From Oscillospiraceae bacterium (lineage in GTDB: Bacteria; Bacillota; Clostridia; Oscillospirales; Acutalibacteraceae): a stretch of DNA of 64,000 bases. A program made the position numbers and the translations under genes. Of the stretch, positions 50,414-60,356 are shown piece by piece (the stretch's first letter is position 1; each line of letters opens with the position of its first letter). The notes beneath the pieces were generated by a model that searched no databases, was not told the origin of the DNA, and saw nothing but the letters and a program-made list of their open reading frames with translations. The stretch covers positions 62,001 to 126,000 of the forward strand of contig JAISJQ010000002.1 in assembly GCA_031261445.1 (NCBI GenBank), in the 5' to 3' direction.

Positions 50414-51247
50414 ATGCCCCAAACCATCGCTGCGCTGGGCAGCTTTGACGGATTGCACATGGGTCACTGGGCAGTTCTGCAGGACGCTCAGCTGCCCGCC
50501 ACCGTGTGTTTGCTCTTTGACGGGCTGGACAAGTCCGCGCAACTGCTGACCACCGAAAAGCGCGATGCGCTCTTGCGCGAAGCGGGCATCGAGCCCGTGG
50601 TTTTTGCGTTTGACGAGCTACAACATCTCACGCCAGCGCAGTATGTGGACGAGGTTTTGTGCGCACAGCTACACGTGGATGGCGTGGTCTGCGGCTATAA
50701 CTACCACTTTGGGGCAGGCGCGGCGGGCGATGCCGACACCCTGCGCACGCTCTGCGCCGCGCGGGGCATTGCCTGCCGCGTTGTGCCGCCCGTTTTGCAG
50801 GCAGGCATGCCCGTGAGCGCCACGCGCATCCGCGAAGCCTTGCGCTTGGGGGATGTGCCCACAGCCAATGCCCTGCTTGGTCGCCCGTTTGGGTATGACT
50901 TCCCCGTGGCGCACGGCGACGCGCGTGGGCGCACGCTGGGCTACCCCACCGCCAACCAATTCTTCCCAGAGGGTTTTCTGATTCCACGGCGGGGGGTGTA
51001 CGCCAGCCGCGTGACCTTGGCGGGGACGGTCTATCCCGCCATGACCAACATCGGTTTGCGCCCCACCTATGCCAGCCCCGTGCCCCTGAGCGAGACGCAT
51101 CTTTTCGGCTTTTCGGGTGACTTGTACGGGCAAAAGCTCCCGGTGGAGCTGCTGGCGTTCATCCGTGACGAGCGTGCGTTTGCCAGCGCGGAGGAGCTCA
51201 CGAAGCAGCTGACGAGCGACGCAAAGCAGTGTAAAGCGCGGTTTTAG
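50414..51247 (+). CDS. ribF: bifunctional riboflavin kinase/FAD synthetase
   Basis: LGSFDGLHMGHWAVL, VCGYNYHFGAGAAGD, GRTLGYPTANQF, RRGVYASRV, NIGLRPT. Confidence 0.94.
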   Translation: MPQTIAALGSFDGLHMGHWAVLQDAQLPATVCLLFDGLDKSAQLLTTEKRDALLREAGIEPVVFAFDELQHLTPAQYVDEVLCAQLHVDGVVCGYNYHFGAGAAGDADTLRTLCAARGIACRVVPPVLQAGMPVSATRIREALRLGDVPTANALLGRPFGYDFPVAHGDARGRTLGYPTANQFFPEGFLIPRRGVYASRVTLAGTVYPAMTNIGLRPTYASPVPLSETHLFGFSGDLYGQKLPVELLAFIRDERAFASAEELTKQLTSDAKQCKARF

Positions 51248-51299
51248 CGGATTTTTGCAAAAAAATCCGTAACACTTTGGCAACATTTCCAAAAAACAC

Positions 51300-51328
51300 T
51301 TGCAATCTTGCGCGGAATGTGCTAGACT
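51300..51328 (+). promoter_or_regulatory. promoter TTGCAA-N17-TAGACT with extended -10 (TGC)
   Basis: TTGCAA 51300-51305, TAGACT 51323-51328. Confidence 0.7.
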
Positions 51329-51378
51329 AATGCTGTAGCGAACTTCAACCCGCATCCCATTGCAAAGGAGGCACACAC

Positions 51379-51516
51379 ATGGAAGCTTTCACACAAGCAT
51401 TTGCCGATTTCTTCAGCTGGCTGTCCGGTTTCACGTTTGAAATCGTTCTGACCGCGATTGAAGACTGGTTGTTCGAGATCAGCGGCGGTGATTTCCACTG
51501 GGGCTCTACGTTCTAG
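51379..51516 (+). CDS. novel 45-aa aromatic-rich small protein (MEAFTQAFADFFSWLSGFTFEIVLTAIEDWLFEISGGDFHWGSTF)
   Basis: ATG preceded by AAAGGAGG; promoter upstream, hairpin terminator downstream; not in the supplied ORF track. Confidence 0.7.
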   Translation: MEAFTQAFADFFSWLSGFTFEIVLTAIEDWLFEISGGDFHWGSTF

Positions 51517-51532
51517 GGCACTTCTACACACC

Positions 51533-51570
51533 AAAAAAACACCCTTGCCTCGCGGCGGGGGTGTTTTTTA
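51533..51570 (+). terminator. rho-independent terminator
   Basis: aaaaaacacccttgcctcgcggcgggggtgtttttta. Confidence 0.8.
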
Positions 51571-51750
51571 TACTATTTCGCAATAAAAATTGTTGCCTAT
51601 CGCGACAGGCAAGGGTCGCCCCTATGGAAGGATTCTTAATACGGAATCGTATGAATTGTGATAACAGACAAACGGGGCGATGTGGACATCGCCCCCTACG
51701 GAAGGATTTCAAAAACGGAATCGTATGAATTTTTTGTCCGATTGGCAAAG

Positions 51751-51786
51751 GAAAAGCCTTGAAACCCGGTGGTTTCAAGGCTTTGG
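51751..51786 (-). terminator. hairpin downstream of tRNA-Leu
   Basis: Minus strand AAAGCCTTGAAACCACCGGGTTTCAAGGCTTTTCC. Confidence 0.75.
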
Positions 51787-51866
51787 TGCGGTGGACGGGA
51801 CTTGAACCCGTACCCTTGCGGACACGCCCCTCAAACGTGCGCGTATGCCAGTTCCGCCACCACCGC
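51787..51866 (-). tRNA. tRNA-Leu (anticodon GAG)
   Basis: Minus strand GCGGTGGTGGCGGAACTGGCATACGCGCACGTTTGAGGGGCGTGTCCGCAAGGGTACGGGTTCAAGTCCCGTCCACCGCA; acceptor and T arms pair; anticodon loop TTGAGGG. Confidence 0.93.
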
Positions 51867-52019
51867 ATCGCCTGCGTTCGCCCGAGGGTCTCTTGCGGGG
51901 ACGAACACACAGTATTATAGCATCTCTCGCTCGTTTTGTCAAGTCTCGCTACGCCCCATTTGCTTTTTCGCCCCATTACTGCTATAATATAGTGCTAGAA
52001 AAAGCGAGGAGACAGTTCG

Positions 52020-54575
52020 ATGATTTCTAAGATTATGGCCAAGATCCTAAAATGGTATAAAAAGAACGCCCGCACCAAAATTCCGCTGTGGCTGCACACG
52101 CTCATCAGTCAGGTCTGGTGGAGGCTGCCGATGTCCGTTTTGTCGCTGATTAAGCCGCAATACAAGGGACGGGCGGTCTATGCGCAGTCGCTCGAAAAGC
52201 CCATCGTGCCCGACTCCATCCTCTACGAGTCCTTTCACGGCAAAAACGCCTCGGATAACCCGCTGGCTATGTTCCGCTATCTGATTGACAACCCGAAATA
52301 TGCTGGGTACACACACATCTGGGTGCTAGACGATGTCCAGCCCAAAGACACCGCGCTCGCGCCCTACCTACACCGCAAAAATCTCCGCGTCGTGCAAAAA
52401 AAGTCCATGGACTTCTTCCGCGCACTGGCGACGGCGCAGTATTTGTTCAACAACTCGACTTTTTTGTCCTATTTTATGAAGCGCCCAGAACAAACTTATG
52501 TGAACCTTTGGCACGGCACGCCCCTGAAAAATATGGGCAAACACATTCTCTCCGACAAGCCGTGGCTACGCGCGAATGTGCAACGCAATTTTCTGCACAC
52601 GGATTATTTTGTGCACCCCAACGCCTTCACCGCCGAAAAAATGACCGACAGCTATGACCTAGATGGCGTGTTTGCGGGCAAAATGGCCGTGCTGGGCTAT
52701 CCGCGTGTGGATACGCTTTTGCACGCAGATCGTGCAGCGATTCGCCAAAAGATGGGCGTAAAGGATGATGAGCGTCTGATTCTCTATGCCCCGACCTGGC
52801 GCGGCGAAAAAGTGGACACGGACACAAAGCTGGACAAGACTACCACCTATGTCCGTGCGCTGCAGAAGCAATTGCCTAAAAATGACCGCCTGTTTTTTAC
52901 GCCGCATGATTTTCAGCTGGCGCAGCTACCGGGGGATTTACAGCGTTTTGTGCCGCCGAAAACACTGGAGACCAACGAGCTGCTTGCCGCCGCCGATGTA
53001 CTCATCAGCGACTATTCGAGCGTGTTTTTTGACTTTTTGTGCACGGGTCGCCCCATCCTGTTCTTTACGTATGATATGCAGGAATATCTGCGTCAGCGCG
53101 GCACCTATATCGCCATGAAAGACCTGCCCGGTCCTCTGTGCCCAGACCTCGACACGCTCCTAACCCATTTGGCCGATCTCCCCGCCACACAAGCGCAGTA
53201 TGCCGAAACCTACGCCCGCTTCGTGCGCGACTTTGCGCCGCACGACGACGGACACGCCGCCGAGCGCGTGGCGCAATGCGTGTTTGCGGGCAAAGAACTT
53301 TCTGGTGTATATGCGCTGGAGAAAACAAAGCCCACCCTGCTCATCTTCCCGGGCGGCATGTTGGATAACGGCATCACTGCGGCGGTCGTTGGACTCTCGA
53401 ACAATCTGGATTTTGACCGTTATAATATTTACTACTTGATGGATACCCGTGGCGGCTTGCACAATTGCCGCAAGATCAATCCCGCGGTTAAGCTCCTGTT
53501 TGTCTCCCGTCCGCTTCTCTACGCCAACCGGGAGGAGCGCTATCACCTATATGATTTCGCGCTGTCCCGCGTGCCCAGCGAAAAGAATCAGATTTTGAGC
53601 TCCACGTTTTTGCACCGTGAGGCACGCAGAATTTTTGGCAACAGCAGCTTCGATGCCATCATCAATTATGACGGCTATACGCGCTATGATGCCGCCTTGT
53701 TGGCACACGTGGACGCGCCCATCAAGACGATATGGTTGCACAGCGACATGGTGGGCGAATATGAGATGAAGAGCTATCACTATTTGCGCTCCATCTTTAC
53801 GCTTTACGATTCATACGACAAGCTTGTGTGCGTTTCTGAAGATAGCCACAAACAAAACAGCGAGAGCTTGCAGAAGCTCAACCCGAACATCCCCGCGAAG
53901 CTCGGCTTTGTGCTCAACACCATCCACGGAGACGCGGTTCTGCAAAACGTGCGCAACGCCATCCACTATCAAGTGGCGCACACCACCATCTACACCGAAC
54001 CGATAAGCGAGTTGAACCCACAGTTTGCTCGCTATCCCTTCAATAAAAAAGCCATCCCCATTCCGCCAGATACCATCCGTTTCATCAGCATTGGGCGCTA
54101 TTCTGTGGAAAAAGACCAGACCAGCCTGCTCTATGCCTTTGCGGAGGTCGTGGAAAAGTATCCCAATGCATTGCTGTATCTGGTCGGACACGGTCCGCTG
54201 GAGAATGATCTGAAACACTTGCGCATTGCTCTGGGGCTACAAAACAATGTCATCATCACCGGAAAACTCAAAAATCCGCACTACTTGCTCGCGCAGTGCG
54301 ACTGTTTTGTGCTCTGCTCCCTGCACGAGGCCATGCCCATCACCACCATGGAGTCGTTCATTTTGGGCAAACCGATTATCTCCACGGACATTCCCGGACC
54401 GCACAATCAGATTACGCAGTACGGCGGCGGTGTCCTGCTCAAAGTCAACGACATTGAGCACCTGCGCGACGCCATGATCGACTTCATCGAACACGGCATT
54501 GCGCCGGGCACCTTTGACTACAAAGAACACAACCGCGAGGCCATGCGCCAGTTTTACGAGGTGCTGGGGATCTAG
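52020..54575 (+). CDS. fusion of CDP-glycerol glycerophosphotransferase (TagB/TagF-like) and GT4-type glycosyltransferase
   Basis: LWHGTPLKNMGK, LYAPTWRGE, LISDYSSVFFDF (TagB/F); SIGRYSVEKDQTSLLYAFAEV, LCSLHEAMPITTMESFILGKPII (GT4). Confidence 0.88.
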   Translation: MISKIMAKILKWYKKNARTKIPLWLHTLISQVWWRLPMSVLSLIKPQYKGRAVYAQSLEKPIVPDSILYESFHGKNASDNPLAMFRYLIDNPKYAGYTHIWVLDDVQPKDTALAPYLHRKNLRVVQKKSMDFFRALATAQYLFNNSTFLSYFMKRPEQTYVNLWHGTPLKNMGKHILSDKPWLRANVQRNFLHTDYFVHPNAFTAEKMTDSYDLDGVFAGKMAVLGYPRVDTLLHADRAAIRQKMGVKDDERLILYAPTWRGEKVDTDTKLDKTTTYVRALQKQLPKNDRLFFTPHDFQLAQLPGDLQRFVPPKTLETNELLAAADVLISDYSSVFFDFLCTGRPILFFTYDMQEYLRQRGTYIAMKDLPGPLCPDLDTLLTHLADLPATQAQYAETYARFVRDFAPHDDGHAAERVAQCVFAGKELSGVYALEKTKPTLLIFPGGMLDNGITAAVVGLSNNLDFDRYNIYYLMDTRGGLHNCRKINPAVKLLFVSRPLLYANREERYHLYDFALSRVPSEKNQILSSTFLHREARRIFGNSSFDAIINYDGYTRYDAALLAHVDAPIKTIWLHSDMVGEYEMKSYHYLRSIFTLYDSYDKLVCVSEDSHKQNSESLQKLNPNIPAKLGFVLNTIHGDAVLQNVRNAIHYQVAHTTIYTEPISELNPQFARYPFNKKAIPIPPDTIRFISIGRYSVEKDQTSLLYAFAEVVEKYPNALLYLVGHGPLENDLKHLRIALGLQNNVIITGKLKNPHYLLAQCDCFVLCSLHEAMPITTMESFILGKPIISTDIPGPHNQITQYGGGVLLKVNDIEHLRDAMIDFIEHGIAPGTFDYKEHNREAMRQFYEVLGI

Positions 54576-54641
54576 CAGAGGACAGAGGACGCAACTGCGT
54601 CCGCAGATTTGCCCTCTGTCTTCTGCCGACTGTCTTCTGAA

Positions 54642-56462
54642 TTAACTATCTAGTTTCAGGACGGCGAGGAAGGCCTCTTGGGGGACTTCCACCGAACCGA
54701 AATGGCGCATCCGCTTCTTGCCCTCTTTTTGCTTTTCAAGCAATTTTTTCTTGCGCGTGATGTCGCCGCCATAGCACTTGGCGAGCACGTCCTTGCGCAT
54801 GGCTTTCACCGTCTCGCGGGCAATGACCTTGCCGCCGATGGCCAGCTGGATGGGGATTTCGAACATCTGCCGGGGGATGTGCTCCTGCAACTTTTCGGCG
54901 ATTTTCCGCGCCCGCGCATACGCTTTTTCTTGGTGGATGATAAACGACAGCGCGTCAATCACGTCGCCATTGAGTAGCACGTCCAGTTTCACCAGCTGCG
55001 AGCGGCGGTACGCGCTGATTTCGTAATCGAACGAGGCGTAGCCCTTGCTGCGGCTTTTGAGGGAATCGAAAAAGTCATAGATAATCTCGTTGAGCGGCAG
55101 GTCATAGTGCATGTCCACGCGGTCGGGTGTCACATAGTCCATGTGCTTGTACTCCCCGCGCCGCTCTTGGCACAAGTCCATAATCGCGCCCACGTATTCC
55201 GCCGGCGCGTAAATGTGCGCCTTACAGAACGGCTCTTCCATGTAGTCAATCTGGGAGGGGTCAGGGTAGTGGGTGGGGTTGTCGATCTCAATCACGCGGT
55301 CATCGGTCATGTGCACTTTGTAGACGACGCTGGGGATGGTCGTCACCAAATCCAGATCGTACTCGCGCTCTAGGCGCTCCTGAATGATTTCCAGATGGAG
55401 CAGTCCCAAAAAGCCGCAACGAAACCCAAAGCCCAGCGCACCAGAGGTCTCCGGCTCGTAGGAGAGCGCGGCGTCGTTGAGTTGCAACTTTTCCAGCGCG
55501 TCTCGCAGTGCCTCGTAGTCCGCGCCGTCCGCCGGGTATACGCCGCAAAACACCATGGGCAGCACCTTGCGGTAGCCGGGCAGAGGCTCATCGGCGGGGT
55601 TTTCCGCCGTGGTGACGGTATCGCCCACCCGCGCGTCCGCCACGGTTTTGATGGACGCGGTGATGTAGCCCACGTCGCCCGCCCGCAGCGCGTCGACCGC
55701 CTGCATAGAGGTGGGCAACATATGGCCGACCTCCACCACCGTGAATTCCGCGCCTTGCGCGTCTCCCAGCGCGTGCATCATCCGCATGGTCTCGCCGGCT
55801 TTGAGCGTCCCCTCCACCACGCGCACATAGACGATAACGCCCTTGTAGCTGTCATACACGCTGTCGAAAATCAGCGCACGCAAGGGGCGTGTGTCGTCAC
55901 CCACGGGGGGCGGGATCTGGCGCACAATCTGCTCGAGCACCTGCTCCACGTTTTCGCCCGTTTTGGAGGACACGCGCGGCGCGTCTTCGCAGTCCAGCCC
56001 AATGACCTCCTCAATCTCGGCCGCCACGCGTTCGGGCTCGGCGGCGGGCAGGTCAATCTTGTTGATCACGGGCACGAGTGCCAAATCGTGATCCAGCGCA
56101 AGGTAGGTGTTCGCCAGCGTCTGCGCCTCAATGCCCTGTGAGGCATCCACCACCAAAAGCGCCCCCTCGCAGGCCGCCAGCGAGCGCGAGACCTCATAGT
56201 TGAAGTCCACGTGACCGGGCGTATCGATGAGGTTGAGGGTGTATTCTTCGCCATCGGCGGCGTGGTATTGCACCGTGACGGCGTGCGCCTTAATGGTGAT
56301 GCCGCGCTCGCGTTCTAAGTCCATGTTGTCCAGCAGCTGCGCGGTCATGTCCCGCTTGGCCACCGCGTGGGTAAGCTCCAGCAGACGGTCAGCCAGCGTA
56401 GACTTCCCGTGGTCGATGTGCGCAATAATCGAAAAATTGCGTATGTGCTCTTGACGAGGCAT
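54642..56462 (-). CDS. lepA: elongation factor 4 (LepA)
   Basis: [55 protein letters not shown]-terminal [24 protein letters not shown]. Confidence 0.98.
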   Translation of the reverse strand: MPRQEHIRNFSIIAHIDHGKSTLADRLLELTHAVAKRDMTAQLLDNMDLERERGITIKAHAVTVQYHAADGEEYTLNLIDTPGHVDFNYEVSRSLAACEGALLVVDASQGIEAQTLANTYLALDHDLALVPVINKIDLPAAEPERVAAEIEEVIGLDCEDAPRVSSKTGENVEQVLEQIVRQIPPPVGDDTRPLRALIFDSVYDSYKGVIVYVRVVEGTLKAGETMRMMHALGDAQGAEFTVVEVGHMLPTSMQAVDALRAGDVGYITASIKTVADARVGDTVTTAENPADEPLPGYRKVLPMVFCGVYPADGADYEALRDALEKLQLNDAALSYEPETSGALGFGFRCGFLGLLHLEIIQERLEREYDLDLVTTIPSVVYKVHMTDDRVIEIDNPTHYPDPSQIDYMEEPFCKAHIYAPAEYVGAIMDLCQERRGEYKHMDYVTPDRVDMHYDLPLNEIIYDFFDSLKSRSKGYASFDYEISAYRRSQLVKLDVLLNGDVIDALSFIIHQEKAYARARKIAEKLQEHIPRQMFEIPIQLAIGGKVIARETVKAMRKDVLAKCYGGDITRKKKLLEKQKEGKKRMRHFGSVEVPQEAFLAVLKLDS

Positions 56463-56472
56463 AATGCTCCCA

Positions 56473-56545
56473 TTCTAGATTTTAGATGTTAGAGACTAGA
56501 GGCTAGATTTCTGGACTAGACGTGATGGTCTTTTTTAGCAGAAAG
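56473..56545. repeat. TAGATGTTAGA-type element, truncated
   Basis: ctagattttagatgttagagactagaggctagatttctggactagacgtgatgg. Confidence 0.6.
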
Positions 56546-56633
56546 CTATCGCTGTAGACCCTAACCCGTAGGGGCGGCAATCTGCCGCCCGTTCATCCCC
56601 GCAAACAATTGTACATTGTCCATTGTTAATTGT

Positions 56634-59039
56634 TCATTGTACCGGCGTGTTCTGCCAGATGTTTTGGGCGTATTCACGCACGGCACGGTCGGCGGCGAAG
56701 AGACCCGCGCCGGCAATGTTCTCCAAACTCATGGCGTTCCAGCGGCGCTGATCCAGCCACAGCTGCTCGGCGTCGCCGCGCACGCGGGCGTAGTCGGCGT
56801 AATCGGCCAGCACCATGTAGGGGTCGTACTGGGTCAGCGCGGCGGTCAGTTCGCGGAAAAATTTGCCCGCAATGCCCTGTGTGTTGGCGAAGTCCAGCGC
56901 ACGACGTAGATCGGCGTTGTTGTTGTAGTAGGTCATGGGGTCGTAGCCGCGCCGTTGCAGCTCCACCACGTCCTTTTCGCGCATCCCAAAGATGAGGATG
57001 TTGTCCGCGCCCGCCGCTTCGCTGATTTCCACGTTCGCGCCGTCGAGCGTACCCAGCGTCAACGCGCCGTTCAGCATCAGTTTCATGTTGCCCGTGCCGC
57101 TGGCCTCTGTGCCCGCTAGGGAGATTTGCTCGCTCAGCTCGGCGGCGGGCATCAACTCTTCGGCCATGGTGACCGAATAGTTCTCCAGATACACCACTTG
57201 CATATACTTCGAGACCTGCGGATCGCCCGCGCACAGCTCGCCCAGCGCAGAGATGAGCGCGATGATGGTCTTGGCGATGAAGTAGCTGGGCGCGGCCTTG
57301 GCCGCGAACAGATAGGTGTGGGGCACCCAGTCGGCGTTCGGGTTGTCCTTAATGGCCAAATAGCGCGCCAGAATTTGTAGCGCGTTGAGGTGCTGGCGTT
57401 TGTATTCGTGCAGGCGTTTGACCTGCACATCAAAGAGCGATTCGGGGTTGAGCACCACGCCCGTCTGCTTTTTTACGCGTGCGGCAAAATCGCGCTTGTT
57501 GGCCAGCTTAATTGCGCCCAACTGATCCAGCACGCCGCTGTCGTCGCGGAAACGGCGCAGGTTCTCCAGCGCTTCGGCGTGGAGGATGTACTCGTCGCCA
57601 ATGAGCTCGGTGAGCGCACGAGCCAAACGCGGGTTGGCTTGATTCAGCCAGCGGCGGTGCGCAATGCCGTTGGTGACGTTGCCGAACTTTTGCGGCTCTA
57701 GGCTATATAGATCGCAGAAAACGTCTTTCTTGAGTATCTCGCTGTGGAGCGTGGACACGCCGTTGACGTGGTGACAGGTCCACACGCACAGGTTGGCCAT
57801 GCGCACTTGCCCTTCGCCCAAAACTGCCACACGCTCCACCAGAGCCGCGTCGCCCGTTTTGTCCCACACGTCCCGGCGCAGGCGGTTGTCAATCTCGCGG
57901 ATGATGTCGTACAGCCGCGGCAGCAGACGCTGCACAAGGTCGTCCTGCCAGCACTCCAGCGCCTCTTTCATCACGGTGTGGTTGGTGTACGCAAACGTGC
58001 GCGTGACGATGTCCCACGCTTTGTCCCAGCTGTAGCCGCAGTCGTCCAACAGCAGGCGCATGAGTTCCGGGATGGCCATGGTGGGGTGGGTGTCGTTGAT
58101 GTGCAGGGCGGCGTGCTCTGGCAGGGAATCGGCCGTGCCGTAGCGGCGCAGGTGCTGGTTGAGGATGTCCTGCACAGAGGCCGACACGAGGAAGTACTGT
58201 TGCCGCAAGCGCAGGCTTTTGCCCTCTGGGTGGTTGTCGGCGGGATAGAGCTGTTTGCTGATGATGGCGGCCATGGCCTGCTCTTCCGTGGCGCGCAAAA
58301 AGTCGCCGTGGATGAACTTATCCATGTCGATGGTGTCCGCCGTGCACTGCCACAGGCGCAGGCGGCTGACGCCGTTGCCGTCCTTGCCGGCCACGTAAAG
58401 ATCGTGGGGGATGGCCTTGACGGCCTTGGGATTCACAACCTCCACACAGTGGTAGTCGCCGTCCCAGCTCTCTTGCAGCGTGCCCTCAAAGTTGACCGTG
58501 ACGGCCTTGTCTTCGCGCGGCACGAGCCATACGCGGCCGCCGGGCAACCAAAAGTCGGGCATCTCCGTCTGCCAACCGTCCACCAGTTTTTGCTTGAACA
58601 TGCCGTATTCGTAGAGGATGGAGTAGCCCGTGGCGGGGTAGCCCTGCGTGGCCAGCGCGTCCAAATAGCACGCGGCCAAACGACCCAGTCCGCCGTTGCC
58701 CAGCCCGGCATCGGGTTCGCAGTCGTACAGACGCTCCAGCTTAATATCCCAGCCGGCCAGCGCCGCCGCCGCCGTTTCGGTCAGGTTCAGGTTGAACAGA
58801 CTGTTTTTTAAGCTGCGCCCCAGCAGGAACTCCATGCATAGGTAATAGACCGTTTTGCGCCCTTGCTCCACGCCTTTTTTGCTGAAGGCCGCGCGTTTTT
58901 CTTGCATCTCGTCCCGACAGAGGAGCGCCAGCGCCTCGTACATCTGCTGGTTGCTCGCCTCGGCGGGCGTAACGCCATAATAGCGCAGGAGTTTGCGCTC
59001 CAGAGCCTGTTGTAACTGCTTTGCACCAGTGCTTTCCAT
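56634..59039 (-). CDS. glgP: glycogen/maltodextrin phosphorylase
   Basis: GNGGLGRLAACYLDALA, HINDTHPTMAIPELMRLL, VKRLHEYKRQHLNAL, SGTGNMKLMLNGALTLGTLDGANVEI. Confidence 0.97.
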   Translation of the reverse strand: MESTGAKQLQQALERKLLRYYGVTPAEASNQQMYEALALLCRDEMQEKRAAFSKKGVEQGRKTVYYLCMEFLLGRSLKNSLFNLNLTETAAAALAGWDIKLERLYDCEPDAGLGNGGLGRLAACYLDALATQGYPATGYSILYEYGMFKQKLVDGWQTEMPDFWLPGGRVWLVPREDKAVTVNFEGTLQESWDGDYHCVEVVNPKAVKAIPHDLYVAGKDGNGVSRLRLWQCTADTIDMDKFIHGDFLRATEEQAMAAIISKQLYPADNHPEGKSLRLRQQYFLVSASVQDILNQHLRRYGTADSLPEHAALHINDTHPTMAIPELMRLLLDDCGYSWDKAWDIVTRTFAYTNHTVMKEALECWQDDLVQRLLPRLYDIIREIDNRLRRDVWDKTGDAALVERVAVLGEGQVRMANLCVWTCHHVNGVSTLHSEILKKDVFCDLYSLEPQKFGNVTNGIAHRRWLNQANPRLARALTELIGDEYILHAEALENLRRFRDDSGVLDQLGAIKLANKRDFAARVKKQTGVVLNPESLFDVQVKRLHEYKRQHLNALQILARYLAIKDNPNADWVPHTYLFAAKAAPSYFIAKTIIALISALGELCAGDPQVSKYMQVVYLENYSVTMAEELMPAAELSEQISLAGTEASGTGNMKLMLNGALTLGTLDGANVEISEAAGADNILIFGMREKDVVELQRRGYDPMTYYNNNADLRRALDFANTQGIAGKFFRELTAALTQYDPYMVLADYADYARVRGDAEQLWLDQRRWNAMSLENIAGAGLFAADRAVREYAQNIWQNTPVQ

Positions 59040-59240
59040 GCTTGCTTTTTCCCCTTATAGTTGGTTGAATTAGTATAAGTATACTACAAAAACGCCTGCT
59101 GAACAAGCTTTTCGGGGGAGGATTGGGACAATTTACAATTTCTTTTCATATTCTTCACGGGAACTTGTCGATTATGTTCTTGACTGTGTAGGGAAAAATA
59201 GGGTAGAATAAGGGCATATTTTGTAGCAAAACACAAAGGG

Positions 59241-60287
59241 ATGCACATCATGGCTATTCTTGAACCCTTCAATCCGCTGACAGCACTGGAAGAGCTGCAG
59301 CACGCGTTCATGGCGGAGGCTCAGGCCGCGCCCACGCCGCCCTACAGCGAGACCGCGGCCGCGCCCGGCTTTTTGGACTTGCCCGCGCAGGCGGACATCT
59401 TTCCGCCCGCCCCCCTTCGTCCCGCGGGCACGTTGCCCGGCGCACAGGAAGACGTCTTCCCAGACTTTGACGACCTGTGGTGGACGGCGAAAGTGCCCCC
59501 CGAGGCCGCCGCACCGACCGCTGAGCGGATTCAGCTCCCCGAGAGCTTGGAAGAGTTTGCGTTTTCGGACGATCTTTTCCCCGAGGAGAACGCGACAGGC
59601 CGCATTGAGCGGCAAGCCGTGGACGTGGCAGACATTGCCTCTATGCCGCTGTACGCGCCGCGCGAGCCCTCCTTTGCGCTCTATGAGGAAGAGACAGAGC
59701 CCAAAGTCAAGACCAAAGCGGTGAAAGAGCCCAAAGCCGCCAAAGTCTCCCGCAGTGGCAAAGTGAAGCGGTATCTGCTCCCGAAAATCGTCATCTGGCT
59801 GGGCGTGTTTGTGTGCCTGTGCACACTCGCACTCGTCCCCGTGCTCGATGACCGCGCCGCGCCCAAACCCGTGCTCGATACGGGGCTGTTCTATCAAGTG
59901 GTGGGGCAAGACAAAGCCGGCTCTTTGCCTGCGGACACGCTGTACGTCCTCGACAGCAACGCCACGGAGTATGCCGCGGGCGATGTCATCCTGCTGAGCA
60001 GTGCGAAAGAGGCGGGCACAACCCAAGTGGTCACGAACGTGCAGGCCGCGGGCGGCACAGTCATCGTGGAACTGGAACAGGGCGGCTTTATGGAAAGCGT
60101 GCGGCAGGAGGACATCTTTGGCCGCGTGCGCTTGAGCGTGCCGAAACTGGGCGCGGTGGTCAACACAATGAGCGGCGATTCCGGCGTAATCGTGGGCTTT
60201 GCCGCGCTCACGCTGGCGCTCATCTTCGTGCTCGTGCGCCTCCTCGCGTTCCCCGCGCGGCGTGCTGGGTTGGAGGAGCAGGGGTAA
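59241..60287 (+). CDS. signal peptidase I-like membrane protein lacking catalytic residues, long acidic N-terminus
   Basis: LPADTLYVLDSNATEYAAGDVILL ... EDIFGRVRLSVPKLGAVVNTMSGDSGVIVGFAALTLALIFVL parallels SipW-type SPases. Confidence 0.55.
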   Translation: MHIMAILEPFNPLTALEELQHAFMAEAQAAPTPPYSETAAAPGFLDLPAQADIFPPAPLRPAGTLPGAQEDVFPDFDDLWWTAKVPPEAAAPTAERIQLPESLEEFAFSDDLFPEENATGRIERQAVDVADIASMPLYAPREPSFALYEEETEPKVKTKAVKEPKAAKVSRSGKVKRYLLPKIVIWLGVFVCLCTLALVPVLDDRAAPKPVLDTGLFYQVVGQDKAGSLPADTLYVLDSNATEYAAGDVILLSSAKEAGTTQVVTNVQAAGGTVIVELEQGGFMESVRQEDIFGRVRLSVPKLGAVVNTMSGDSGVIVGFAALTLALIFVLVRLLAFPARRAGLEEQG

Positions 60288-60303
60288 AGTGCTCAACAAA
60301 ACT

Positions 60304-60339
60304 AAAAAGACGGGTGACTTTGGTCACCCGTCTTTTTTT
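60304..60339. terminator. bidirectional terminator
   Basis: AAAAAGACGGGTGACTTTGGTCACCCGTCTTTTTTT between convergent genes. Confidence 0.95.
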
Positions 60340-60356
60340 GCATAAATCAGCCGTTT

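Noticed and set aside
57744-58811. 355-aa plus-strand ORF
   Set aside because: Antisense to glgP, His/Val/Arg-rich shadow composition.
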